NCBI GenBank assembly: GCA_023259875.1
Contig: JALRFL010000201.1
Span: 1-22,333 of the forward strand
DNA length: 22,333 nt
Reading direction: 5' to 3'
Origin: Alphaproteobacteria bacterium
GTDB taxonomy: Bacteria > Pseudomonadota > Alphaproteobacteria > Puniceispirillales > UBA1172
Under the pieces are notes generated by a model that had not been told where the DNA came from, did no database searches, and saw nothing but the letters and a program-made list of their open reading frames with translations. The translations under genes and the position numbers were made by a program. The stretch's first letter is position 1. Every line of letters starts with the position of its first letter. Of this stretch, positions 1 through 7,620 are shown piece after piece.

Positions 1-396
1 TGGGGTGCGCGACCCACCCCCCATCAAATCGGCAATTGGCAGGCCAGCGGCCTGTCCGGCAATGTCCCAGCAGGCCAGATCAATTGGCGATTTGGCATAA
101 AGATGCCCCGGCAAGGCTAAATCCATCGCCCTTTCCACATCAAGAACACAGCGCGGATCAAGCCCCAGAACAAATTGTGCCATTGTTTCAATGCCTGCGC
201 GAATACCCGGCCCATGGGCAGGAACATAGGTGTGTCCCCATGGTGTGCCCTCACCCCATCCGACGAGACCTTCATCTGTTTCCATTTTGACCAAGGTGGC
301 ATCAAGCACCTCAAATTTTAATCTGCCGCCGGATAACCAATACGGATGCTCAAGCGGCAGATCAATGTGATACACCGTCAGCTTTGTGATCTTCAT
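1..396 (-). CDS. Enolase-superfamily (MR/MLE) dehydratase or epimerase, N-terminal part; 3' end beyond window
   Basis: Only the first 132 codons are in the window: the capping domain and the start of the barrel. The N-terminus MKITKLTVYHIDLPLEHPYW and the later stretches GWGEGTPWGHTYVPAHGP and LPGHLYAKSPIDLACWDIAG resemble the mandelate racemase/muconate lactonizing group that includes cis-3-hydroxy-L-proline dehydratase and hydroxyproline-betaine epimerase. Family members abstract the alpha proton of a carboxylate with barrel lysines, using Mg2+. Those catalytic and metal residues lie outside the window, so reaction type cannot be decided here. The ATG overlaps the stop of the upstream cupin gene as ATGA (393-396), so it is the last visible gene of a coupled catabolic operon. 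The superfamily call is firm; the substrate is inferred from context. Confidence 0.85.
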   Translation of the reverse strand, partial: MKITKLTVYHIDLPLEHPYWLSGGRLKFEVLDATLVKMETDEGLVGWGEGTPWGHTYVPAHGPGIRAGIETMAQFVLGLDPRCVLDVERAMDLALPGHLYAKSPIDLACWDIAGQAAGLPIADLMGGGSRTP

Positions 397-992
397 GATA
401 TCGTCCCCATTTTTGGCAACCCTGCCATGCCAGCGCCGCCCCATAAGACTAGGGTTAAAATGGCACTTTCCTTCATTGTCAGCGCATGGGGCTGATTGCT
501 CTCATGGATTTGGCATTGGCCTGAAGTGAGGGTCACAGGCGCCTTGCCTTCGGCTTCAAAATAACCTGATCCACTGATCACCGTATAGATTTCCTCTGCC
601 TCATGGTGATGCCAAGGATAATATAATCCCTTGCCCCAATAGCCTACATAACCGCGAACTTGGTCGGACCTAAAATGGCCGTCAGGGCCAAATAATTCGA
701 TATAGCCGTAATCTTGCAAAAAGCCGTAACCCACCTCTTGTTCGGTGTAAGTTTGCTTCCATTTGCCATAGGGCAAGATGCTTTGGGTGGCTTTATGCAA
801 CGGATGATTATTTTCCCACAAGGTCAGTTGACGGATAGCCGGAATCCAGACAGGGGCTTGATGATGATAGGTCAAATCCGTCGGCCACTTGGCAAAGCCC
901 TGCATCGCCGGTGTCGCGTCATAAACCTTCTTAGCCTCACTAAGCAGGGTAGAAAACAAGGATGCAATCAAATCAGAAGATGCAGAGGTCAT
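393..992 (-). CDS. dddQ: DddQ-type cupin, candidate DMSP lyase
   Basis: This is a 199-residue single-domain cupin of DddQ size. The metal/active-site block YYPWHHHEAEEIY (from residue 124) has Tyr125, His128, His130, Glu134 and Tyr136, and His169 lies in the second cupin motif (NQPHA). These match in spacing the Tyr/His/His/Glu/Tyr and distal His needed by DddQ DMSP lyases, which cleave DMSP to DMS and acrylate in the cytoplasm. An upstream in-frame GTG at 998 exists, but I chose ATG 992 because it forms an ATGA overlap with the upstream dehydrogenase stop; the gene's own stop likewise overlaps the next start. Being coupled between an MDR dehydrogenase and an enolase-superfamily enzyme, it could instead act on another onium or betaine substrate. 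Family call strong; substrate uncertain. Confidence 0.8.
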   Translation of the reverse strand: MTSASSDLIASLFSTLLSEAKKVYDATPAMQGFAKWPTDLTYHHQAPVWIPAIRQLTLWENNHPLHKATQSILPYGKWKQTYTEQEVGYGFLQDYGYIELFGPDGHFRSDQVRGYVGYWGKGLYYPWHHHEAEEIYTVISGSGYFEAEGKAPVTLTSGQCQIHESNQPHALTMKESAILTLVLWGGAGMAGLPKMGTIS

Positions 993-2086
993 GGGCACAC
1001 CACAATATTTCCAGTATGGGTTTTTGCGATAAAAGCGGCCTGTGCCTCACGCAATTCAGATAACGGATAAGTCGCGGCCAAGGCCGGTTTGATCGCACCA
1101 GTTTCGATATAGCGAACCAGATTTTTCATGATCTGGGGATCAATCACAGTTGAGCCAGTAAAGGTCAGATCACGCAAATAAAAAGTTCTAAGATCAAACG
1201 AAACCATGGGGCCTGCGATAGCGCCTGAACAGGTATATCGTCCACCTCGTTCAAGAACATCAATCAAGGACGGCCAAATCACGCCGCCAACAATATCCGC
1301 AACGACAGTGATCTTTTCATCACCTAAAGCGGCGCGCAAATTGTCTGGCATCCGAGGCAGAAGCTTATCTGCCCCAAGCGCCGCCACATCATCATGTTTG
1401 CTTTCTGAGGCGAGCGCAATCACCCTTGCCCCATGGTATTTTGCCAGTTGCACCACTGCCCCACCAACACCACCAGACGCGCCAGTCACCAAAACGGTAT
1501 CAGAGGCGGTGACCTTGGCACGGGTCAGCATCCCTTCGGCGGTTGAATAAGAACACGAGAATGTCGCCAGTTCCGCGTCAGACAAATCGGAAACTATGGC
1601 CAAAGCATTTTGTGACGCTGTCACGGTATATTCGGCAAAACCCCCATCACATTCTGACCCGAAATAACCTGTCTTGTTTTTATTCATAGGGTCATCAGGA
1701 TCGCGTAACCAGCCATCGGTGATCACTCTTTCCCCAATTCGCAGAGGGTCAACCCCATCCCCTACCGCAACGATCTGACCACAGACATCTGCGCCTTGGA
1801 TGCGCGGAAATGTGATTGGCGCACCGCCCCAACTGGGGTCATCTTCGCCAACTTGATCATATCCATCACCTGTGGTGGCATCCGAAACCGCCTTGGAATA
1901 CCAACCTGAGCGCGTGTTGACATCGGTGTTGTTCAATCCGCACGCGCCAACACGGATCATCACCTGTCCTGCGGAAGGGCGCGGACATGGCCAGCGTTCA
2001 TGCCAAACCATCTGCTCAAGGCCGCCATGCCCCATCGTTACCATGGCCGCCATTGTCTCAGGAAGATGCAAGTCTTGTGTCATCAT
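989..2086 (-). CDS. MDR-superfamily zinc-type alcohol dehydrogenase/quinone oxidoreductase-like protein
   Basis: This 365-residue medium-chain dehydrogenase/reductase has a GroES-like N-terminal domain (GACGLNNTDVNTRSGWY at 47-63, FPRIQGADVCG at 93-103) and a Rossmann nucleotide-binding site TGASGGVGGAVVQLA at 201-215. The MDR catalytic-zinc ligand pattern is not clear to me, so it may be a zinc-independent NAD(P)H reductase; the family also includes acryloyl-CoA reductase-like enzymes. AAGGAG lies 5 nt before the first of two adjacent ATGs (2086 and 2083). It starts 24 bp after the FAD-GcvT gene and its TGA overlaps the cupin ATG. Context suggests oxidation or reduction of an intermediate made by the cupin or the enolase-family enzyme. 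Substrate not predicted. Confidence 0.85.
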   Translation of the reverse strand: MMTQDLHLPETMAAMVTMGHGGLEQMVWHERWPCPRPSAGQVMIRVGACGLNNTDVNTRSGWYSKAVSDATTGDGYDQVGEDDPSWGGAPITFPRIQGADVCGQIVAVGDGVDPLRIGERVITDGWLRDPDDPMNKNKTGYFGSECDGGFAEYTVTASQNALAIVSDLSDAELATFSCSYSTAEGMLTRAKVTASDTVLVTGASGGVGGAVVQLAKYHGARVIALASESKHDDVAALGADKLLPRMPDNLRAALGDEKITVVADIVGGVIWPSLIDVLERGGRYTCSGAIAGPMVSFDLRTFYLRDLTFTGSTVIDPQIMKNLVRYIETGAIKPALAATYPLSELREAQAAFIAKTHTGNIVVCP

Positions 2087-2110
2087 GTCTTCTCCTTAGG
2101 CAAATCCGCT

Positions 2111-4552
2111 CTAGGAATCCTCTCTGGGGCGCAGGCTGTCCGGATCATAAGCAGGCGCACCAAGTACTGATGCCGCCCTAGGCTTACCAGCGATCATGAC
2201 CTCAAGTTTTGTTCCCAAAATGGCAGCATCGGGTTTGATATAGGCAAAGGCGAGGATCCGCCCCACCGAATGCCCATAAACAACCGACGCCGTTGACCCA
2301 ACCACCTTTCCGTCTTTCAACACGGCCTCACCCCCATGACCATCGAACACACCATCTGGTTCAATATCCAGATAGGCACAAACCCATGGCAGATGCGTTA
2401 GATTAGCAAGGGTTTCTGATTTGCCAAGAAAATCCTTACCCTGATCAACAAACCGCATCACATCCGCTTCGGGTAAGGTGACTTCGTTGGTCAACTCCCC
2501 TGCGCCTTTGAAGGCCTTTTCCATCCGCATCACATTCATCGCAAAGGAACCATAATCTTTGATACCAAATGCCTCACCAGCCGCAAAGAGAGCAGAATAC
2601 ACATCAAGGCACGCCGCATTGGGCATATGCAACTCCCACCCCAATTCCCCTGCATAGGACATCCTAAGCGCCCATACCTCATGCCCTGATATCATTATCT
2701 TTTGACCGGTTAGCCAGCGAAAATGCGCATTATCCAATGGTGCATCCGTGACCTTGCCCAACACCTCACGCGAATGAGGGCCATTTAACGAAAGCGCCGC
2801 CCATTCTGCGGATAAGGCTGTTATGGTCACATCCTCATCCATTCGGTTGTGATGAAGATGATCGAGCAGACGCTGTTCAAAAAACGCGGCACAGACCAAA
2901 TAATAACTCTCATCATCCATTTTCAGGACAGTGGATTCCACCTCAATCCTGCCGCGTTTATTTAAGAAATGCGTCAACGCAATACCGCCAACCTTAACTG
3001 GCAATTTGTTTGCCGTTAGCCGATCAAGAAGCGCAAATGCCCCTTTGCCAGAAACCTTTACCTTGGCAAAGGCGGTCACATCCATGATGCCGACGGCCTG
3101 ACGCACCGCTTTCACTTCTTCGGCAACCATCTCATGCACGATGTTACGGCGAAAAGAATAATGATCTTGGGCAGGCACGCCGCCACGCGCAAACCACCGC
3201 GGCCGTTCAAACCCGAACACCTCCTCATGAACCGCGCCTTTTGCGGATAGCAGATCATACAAAGGCGAAGGTTTAATCGGTCGTCCAGCCAGACGGTTAA
3301 AATGCGGAAATGGAATCTCATGGCGCAGGCAATAATCTTCTTTTGCCTTTATCACCTGCCATTCTTTATTTGCATAGTCACCAAAGCGGCGCGGATCAAA
3401 CTCACGCATGGAAATATCCGCCGCCCCATGCACCATCCATCTTGCCAATTCTCGCGTCAGTCCGGGGCCCCAACCGATCCCGATCTGTGTGCCGCAACAG
3501 CACCAGTAATTGCGAACACCGGGCGCAGGGCCAATCAATGGATTGCCATCAGGCGGGTGCGATATCGCACCATGCACCTCACGGCTAATGCCAAGCTCTG
3601 CAAAAATGGGCATGCGGTTAAGGCTTTCTTCCAGCCAAGGCATGACCCGATCATAATCCGGGTCGAACAGTTCATTTTCAGCTTCCCACGGGCAATGGTC
3701 TTCCCAGACGGTATTTGGATTTTCTTTCTCATAGATGCCAATTAAGCCGCGTTTTTGTTCCATGCGGATATAGCCAGAAACCTTTCGGTCATCCCTAATC
3801 ACGGGCAATTCGCGCTCAAGATCAGCAAATTGCGGCACGGGTTCGGTGACAAAATAATGATGCGTCATTGAGGTCATGGGCAATTGCAGGCCTGACCATT
3901 CCCCCATTTGCCGCGCATAGGTTCCCCCAGCGTTGACAACATGCTCACAAAGAATTGTCCCGCGTTCGGTTTCGACCACCCATTCGCCGTTTTGATTCTG
4001 GGTGATATTGGTGGCGCGGCATCGGCGATAAATGCCAACGCCTAATTGCCGTGCCCCTGCCGCTAAGGCCATGGTCACATTTGAAGGATCAACATGACCA
4101 TCATCAGGGGTATGAAGCGCCCCTAACACCCCATCCAGATTATAAAACGGATGCAAGGCGGAAATGCGATCAGGTTGAACCAGTTCAATATTAAAGCCAA
4201 GGGCATTACCCACCGATAGCGTATGGCGAAGCCAATCCATTTCATCTTCGGTATAGGCCAAGCGAAATGACCCACATCCATGCCAAGTCACCACTTGGCC
4301 AGTTTCTGCCTCAAGCCCACCGGCATAAAGGCCGATATTGTAGTCCACACATTTTCCAAGCCCAAATGAGCTGGTGGAATGGGTAATTTGGCCAGCGGCG
4401 TGCCACGTGCTTCCGCTTGTCAATTCTGCCTTTTCCAACAGCACCACATCGGTCCAGCCTTCATGGGCAAGATGATAGGCCAGCCCACATCCCATGACAC
4501 CACCACCAACAATCACCACCCTAGCTTGAGTAGGAAACGCAGACTCTGACAT
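2111..4552 (-). CDS. FAD-dependent dimethylglycine/sarcosine dehydrogenase-like protein with GcvT folate domain
   Basis: The 813 residues have DMGDH/SarDH architecture. Residues about 10-370 form a DAO-type FAD domain beginning VVIVGGGVMGCGLAYHL; a linker domain follows, then a GcvT/aminomethyltransferase-like tetrahydrofolate domain from about 430 to the C-terminus. The motif SGSTWHAAG (46-54) contains His51 at the position of the covalent 8-alpha-histidyl FAD attachment in DMGDH-type enzymes. Such proteins oxidatively N-demethylate secondary or tertiary N-methyl amines and pass the one-carbon unit to folate. It is first in the leftward operon and divergent from an RpiR gene across 63 bp. 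GAGGG lies about 8 nt before the ATG. It would act after the Rieske oxygenase has removed the first methyl. The exact N-methyl substrate (dimethylglycine, sarcosine or an N-methylproline type) cannot be read from sequence. Confidence 0.88.
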   Translation of the reverse strand: MSESAFPTQARVVIVGGGVMGCGLAYHLAHEGWTDVVLLEKAELTSGSTWHAAGQITHSTSSFGLGKCVDYNIGLYAGGLEAETGQVVTWHGCGSFRLAYTEDEMDWLRHTLSVGNALGFNIELVQPDRISALHPFYNLDGVLGALHTPDDGHVDPSNVTMALAAGARQLGVGIYRRCRATNITQNQNGEWVVETERGTILCEHVVNAGGTYARQMGEWSGLQLPMTSMTHHYFVTEPVPQFADLERELPVIRDDRKVSGYIRMEQKRGLIGIYEKENPNTVWEDHCPWEAENELFDPDYDRVMPWLEESLNRMPIFAELGISREVHGAISHPPDGNPLIGPAPGVRNYWCCCGTQIGIGWGPGLTRELARWMVHGAADISMREFDPRRFGDYANKEWQVIKAKEDYCLRHEIPFPHFNRLAGRPIKPSPLYDLLSAKGAVHEEVFGFERPRWFARGGVPAQDHYSFRRNIVHEMVAEEVKAVRQAVGIMDVTAFAKVKVSGKGAFALLDRLTANKLPVKVGGIALTHFLNKRGRIEVESTVLKMDDESYYLVCAAFFEQRLLDHLHHNRMDEDVTITALSAEWAALSLNGPHSREVLGKVTDAPLDNAHFRWLTGQKIMISGHEVWALRMSYAGELGWELHMPNAACLDVYSALFAAGEAFGIKDYGSFAMNVMRMEKAFKGAGELTNEVTLPEADVMRFVDQGKDFLGKSETLANLTHLPWVCAYLDIEPDGVFDGHGGEAVLKDGKVVGSTASVVYGHSVGRILAFAYIKPDAAILGTKLEVMIAGKPRAASVLGAPAYDPDSLRPREDS

Positions 4553-4615
4553 TTTTGACCCTCAATTCAGAAAAATTATGGACAGATTAATAGAACAAAT
4601 ATACCATAGTCAATC

Positions 4616-5500
4616 ATGAATGACACAAATGCATCATCAATGGTTTTGACTCGCCTAGCGGACGAATTGGCCTCGCTTACCCCAGAGGCGAAAAAGGCTG
4701 CGGTCTATGTTCTGGAAAACCCTTTAGATGTTGGGGTTTCCACGGTGCGTGAGATTGCCGAAGCCGCCAGCGTGACGCCAAATACCATTATGCGCATGGC
4801 GCGTCAGATCGGCTTCAAAGGATATGAAGATTTCCGCGCCCCCTTCCGCGAAAGCATCCGCCGTGGTGGGGATTTTCCAAATCGGGCGCGCTGGCTTCAA
4901 GATGTTCGGAAATCAGGTTCACTTGGTGAGCTATATGCCGACATGGTGCAAAGCGCGTTACGCAACATTGAGGAGAGTTTTTCTGGCATATCCATAGATC
5001 AGTTGATTGCCGCCGCTAATGCCATCTGGAATTCCAGAAATGTCTTTACCCTCGGCGTTGGCTTGCAAAATGCAAATGCCCATAACTTTACCTATTTGGC
5101 CTCAACAGGCATGGTGCAGTTTCATGCCATCCCACGCCCCGGATCAACGCCTGTGGATGATCTGGCATGGGCGAATGAAAAAGATGTGTTGATTGCCATC
5201 ACCTGCAAACCTTATCGGACAGAGGTGGTAGAAGCGGTTAGCATTGCGCGCACGCAAGGATTAACCATCATCGGGATTTCTGATAGCCCTGCCAGCCCTG
5301 TTATTCGTCATGCGGATCATGGGTTTAATGTGTCGGTGGATACGCCGCAATTCTTTCCCTCATCGGTGAGTATCATTGCCTTGCTGGAAACGCTGCTGTC
5401 GCTGGTGATATCTGTGGCTAGCGAGGAAATAGTGGATCGTGTGGAAGAATTTCATAAACGGCGGCATCAGCGCGGCCTATATCTTGAGGAACAATCATGA
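4616..5500 (+). CDS. RpiR-family transcriptional regulator (HTH_6 + SIS), locus A
   Basis: This 294-residue protein has an N-terminal RpiR winged HTH, with recognition-helix region STVREIAEAASVTPNTIMRM at about 42-61, and a C-terminal SIS domain at about 130-265 (ending near SVSIIALLETLLSLVIS). SIS domains usually sense phosphosugars, but RpiR proteins also regulate catabolism of amino acids and quaternary amines. It is divergent from the FAD-GcvT/MDR/cupin/enolase operon and its TGA overlaps the Rieske oxygenase ATG (ATGA, 5497-5500), so regulator and oxygenase are co-translated. No Shine-Dalgarno precedes the ATG. It probably controls both arms of the locus from the 63-bp intergenic region; the effector is unknown. 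Confidence 0.92.
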   Translation: MNDTNASSMVLTRLADELASLTPEAKKAAVYVLENPLDVGVSTVREIAEAASVTPNTIMRMARQIGFKGYEDFRAPFRESIRRGGDFPNRARWLQDVRKSGSLGELYADMVQSALRNIEESFSGISIDQLIAAANAIWNSRNVFTLGVGLQNANAHNFTYLASTGMVQFHAIPRPGSTPVDDLAWANEKDVLIAITCKPYRTEVVEAVSIARTQGLTIIGISDSPASPVIRHADHGFNVSVDTPQFFPSSVSIIALLETLLSLVISVASEEIVDRVEEFHKRRHQRGLYLEEQS

Positions 5501-6576
5501 CCTCACCCATCCATTCCCTTGACGCCAGATATTACACAGACCCTGCCATTTATGCCAAAGAATGTAAGGGGTTATTGGCCAAAACCTGGCAATTTGGTTG
5601 CCATGGTTCAGCCCTGCCCCTGCCCGGCAGTTACACCAGTTTTGATATCGCTGGCGAGAGCCTTTTTGCCATCCGCGACCGTGATCACCGGATTCGGGTG
5701 TTTTATAATGTGTGCCAGCATCGCGCCCATCAGTTGGTTTCTGGCTCTGGCCGGGTTCCGGCGATTGTTTGCCCTTATCATGCCTGGAGTTATCATTTGG
5801 ATGGGCGACTGCGATCAGCGCCTAATCTGGATGTTGTGGCAGGGGTTGATACCGCCAGCATCTGCCTTAGCGAGGTTAAGGTTGAGGAGTTTCTTGGCTT
5901 TGTCTTTGTCAATCTTGACCCCGAAGCCGCCCCCATGGATCAATGGTTTCCCCACGCGCGGCAGGAATTGATGGAATGGGTTCCGAACTGGGATCGCCTG
6001 AAGCCTTTGGAATGGGTTGAGATACCGGAAGATTGCAATTGGAAGGTGTCGGTTGAAAACTATTCCGAATGTTATCACTGTGCGCTTAATCACCCCACCT
6101 TTGCCAGTGGCGTTGTTAAACCCGAAACCTATGATATTCAGCCGCAAGGAAAATGCCTGCGCCATACCACCGAATGCCAAAATCTGGCGGATATGACCTA
6201 TGATATCCAATCTGGCTTTGATCATTTTGATCAGTATTCAAGCTGGTTCTTGTGGCCTATGTTTAGCTTTCAGGTTTATCCGGGGAATGTCCTTAACACC
6301 TATCACTGGCGCGCGGTGGATGCGGATCATGTGGTGGTATGGCGCGGCTGGTATTCGGTTGATGGGGCTGAAAACGACACCGTGCGGAAACTGGCAAAAC
6401 AAGATCGTGAGACGACGGTTGAAGAAGATATCCATCTGGTGGAATCGGTTCAAAGAGGTCTGTGTTCGCGTGGCTATCGCCCCGGCCCATTGGTGATTGA
6501 TCCAGAAGGCGGTGTGAACTCCGAGCATCCCGTCATGCATCTCCAACGCTGGATGAAAGAAGCCATAGACGCCTAG
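5497..6576 (+). CDS. Rieske-type oxygenase alpha subunit, predicted quaternary-ammonium/betaine N-demethylase
   Basis: The 359 residues have an N-terminal Rieske [2Fe-2S] domain with ligands Cys73, His75, Cys92 and His95 (CQHRAHQ...CPYHAW), and a catalytic domain with mononuclear-iron ligands His194 and His199 in NYSECYHCALNHPTF and probably Asp311 in EEDIHLVESVQRG. The residue three before His194, Asp in most ring-hydroxylating oxygenases, is Glu191 here. Glu at this bridging position is known in the quaternary-ammonium group (for example CntA), which hydroxylates an N-methyl group and releases formaldehyde. That supports a betaine substrate such as glycine betaine, proline betaine, carnitine or a hydroxyproline betaine. 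No reductase or ferredoxin is in the window, so its electron donor must be encoded elsewhere. It overlaps the RpiR gene by 4 bp. Confidence 0.9.
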   Translation: MTSPIHSLDARYYTDPAIYAKECKGLLAKTWQFGCHGSALPLPGSYTSFDIAGESLFAIRDRDHRIRVFYNVCQHRAHQLVSGSGRVPAIVCPYHAWSYHLDGRLRSAPNLDVVAGVDTASICLSEVKVEEFLGFVFVNLDPEAAPMDQWFPHARQELMEWVPNWDRLKPLEWVEIPEDCNWKVSVENYSECYHCALNHPTFASGVVKPETYDIQPQGKCLRHTTECQNLADMTYDIQSGFDHFDQYSSWFLWPMFSFQVYPGNVLNTYHWRAVDADHVVVWRGWYSVDGAENDTVRKLAKQDRETTVEEDIHLVESVQRGLCSRGYRPGPLVIDPEGGVNSEHPVMHLQRWMKEAIDA

Positions 6577-6716
6577 ATCATGGTCAAGATCAACTTTGCC
6601 GCCCCATTCAATACATTATCCCTGCTTTCTTCTTGACGGTTTGAACATGACAATCCCTTACGAACACCATAGAATAAGGATCAGGATAATTCTGATATTA
6701 TGTAAGGCGGTTTCCT
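6577..6716. promoter_or_regulatory. Intergenic region upstream of HTH-PBP regulator with pseudo-palindrome
   Basis: No gene is seen here. TCAGGATAATTCTGA (6681-6695) is a 15-bp near-palindrome centred on A6688 with one mismatched pair. It abuts GATATTATGTAA (6694-6705), which shares the half-site ATTATGTAA (inverse TTACATAAT) with the palindrome upstream of tupB. Both lie just before the TTG start at 6717, where a regulator of this type could autoregulate. The operator role is inferred. Confidence 0.35.
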
Positions 6717-7580
6717 TTGTCGCAATATCTCACCACAAAAGAAGTGGCCGCTCTGATCCGTTCAACAGAACGCAAGGTCTATGACCTTGTTGCGCGCAAT
6801 CAAATCCCTTTTCACAAAAATACAGGTAAGCTTCTGTTTCCAAGAGAGGAAATCAAGCACTGGTTAGAGGCTGGCAAAAAACCGATGACGCTTCCTCCAA
6901 CTTTGGCTGGCAGTCATGATCCCTGCCTTGAGGAGGTGATGCGCCTTTCAGAGATTCAAATTGCCACTTTATGGAACGGAAGCAGCAAAGGACTCGATCT
7001 GATTGAACAAGGGCAAGCCGCGATAAGCGCGCTTCATATTTACGATACTTCAGAGGATGCGTGGAATATTCCAGCAATTCGGCAACGCTTTGCCAATGCT
7101 AATGTGGTGCTTATCGAATGGGCAAAACGGCAGAGAGGAATAATGATTGCCCCACATCTGAAAGATCAGATCACTTGCTTTACGGATATCATTGGCAAAC
7201 GCATCTCTGTTAGGCAAAAAGGGTCTGGAAGTCAGATTCTCTTTGACCATCTGTTGTCACAGCACGGCATTAAAACCGATAAGGAAATTTTTACCGCGGA
7301 AAAGCATACCGAATTAGAAGCCGCGCTAAGTCTTATTGACGGAACAGCGGATGTAGCCTTTGGTTTGCAATACCTTGCCAGTAAATATCAATTGGGGTTT
7401 TTGCCTCTCATTGACGAACGGGTTGATCTTCTGGTATCGCGGCAATTTTATTTTGAAGACCCGTTTCAGCAATTTTTAACCTTCTGTCAGGATTCAAATT
7501 TTACCAATATTACAAGCGCTTATTCTGGATATGATTTCAGCAATTTTGGCAAAATTCATTTTAATGCCAACCAAGCGTAA
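6717..7580 (+). CDS. Excisionase/MerR-like HTH fused to periplasmic-binding-protein-like domain; putative tungstate/molybdate-responsive regulator
   Basis: This 287-residue protein begins with an excisionase-type winged HTH (residues 1-52: YLTTKEVAALIRSTERKVYD, then LLFPREEIKHWLEAG), which binds DNA. A PBP-like ligand domain follows (about 75-270) with typical segments such as ISVRQKGSGSQILFDHLL and LIDGTADVAFGLQYLA. It has no signal peptide, so it is a cytoplasmic one-component sensor like those annotated as molybdate-binding-domain regulators. The start is a TTG at 6717 preceded by AAGGCGG; an in-frame TGA at 6693-6695 excludes an upstream start. It converges on the tupBCA operon across a shared terminator, which makes tungstate (or molybdate) its likely effector. 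Fold is confident; ligand is inferred from neighbours. Confidence 0.82.
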   Translation: MSQYLTTKEVAALIRSTERKVYDLVARNQIPFHKNTGKLLFPREEIKHWLEAGKKPMTLPPTLAGSHDPCLEEVMRLSEIQIATLWNGSSKGLDLIEQGQAAISALHIYDTSEDAWNIPAIRQRFANANVVLIEWAKRQRGIMIAPHLKDQITCFTDIIGKRISVRQKGSGSQILFDHLLSQHGIKTDKEIFTAEKHTELEAALSLIDGTADVAFGLQYLASKYQLGFLPLIDERVDLLVSRQFYFEDPFQQFLTFCQDSNFTNITSAYSGYDFSNFGKIHFNANQA

Positions 7581-7582
7581 AG

Positions 7583-7613
7583 CTTGGTGAGAGACCTAAG
7601 GCCTCTCACCAAG
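7583..7613. terminator. Bidirectional hairpin between convergent regulator and tupA
   Basis: The 11-bp arms CTTGGTGAGAG (7583-7593) and CTCTCACCAAG (7603-7613) are perfect inverted repeats around a 9-nt loop, exactly between the convergent stop codons. There is no strong T-run on either strand (CTTT follows on the minus strand), so it may end transcription weakly or mainly protect 3' ends. Confidence 0.7.
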
Positions 7614-7620
7614 GGGGGGA

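Noticed and set aside
992..998. GTG 998 as start of the cupin gene
   Set aside because: ATG 992 gives an exact ATGA overlap with the upstream stop, matching the next junction in the operon.
3302..3745. 147-codon plus-strand ORF inside the FAD-GcvT gene
   Set aside because: It lies wholly within a well-supported gene on the other strand, has no ribosome-binding site and no recognisable protein features.
4577..4608. TATGG...CCATA inverted repeat between the divergent locus A genes
   Set aside because: Five-base arms 22 nt apart are too weak in AT-rich DNA to call an operator.
5815..6225. 136-codon minus-strand ORF inside the Rieske oxygenase gene
   Set aside because: It is antisense to a gene with full active-site motifs and has no family signature of its own.
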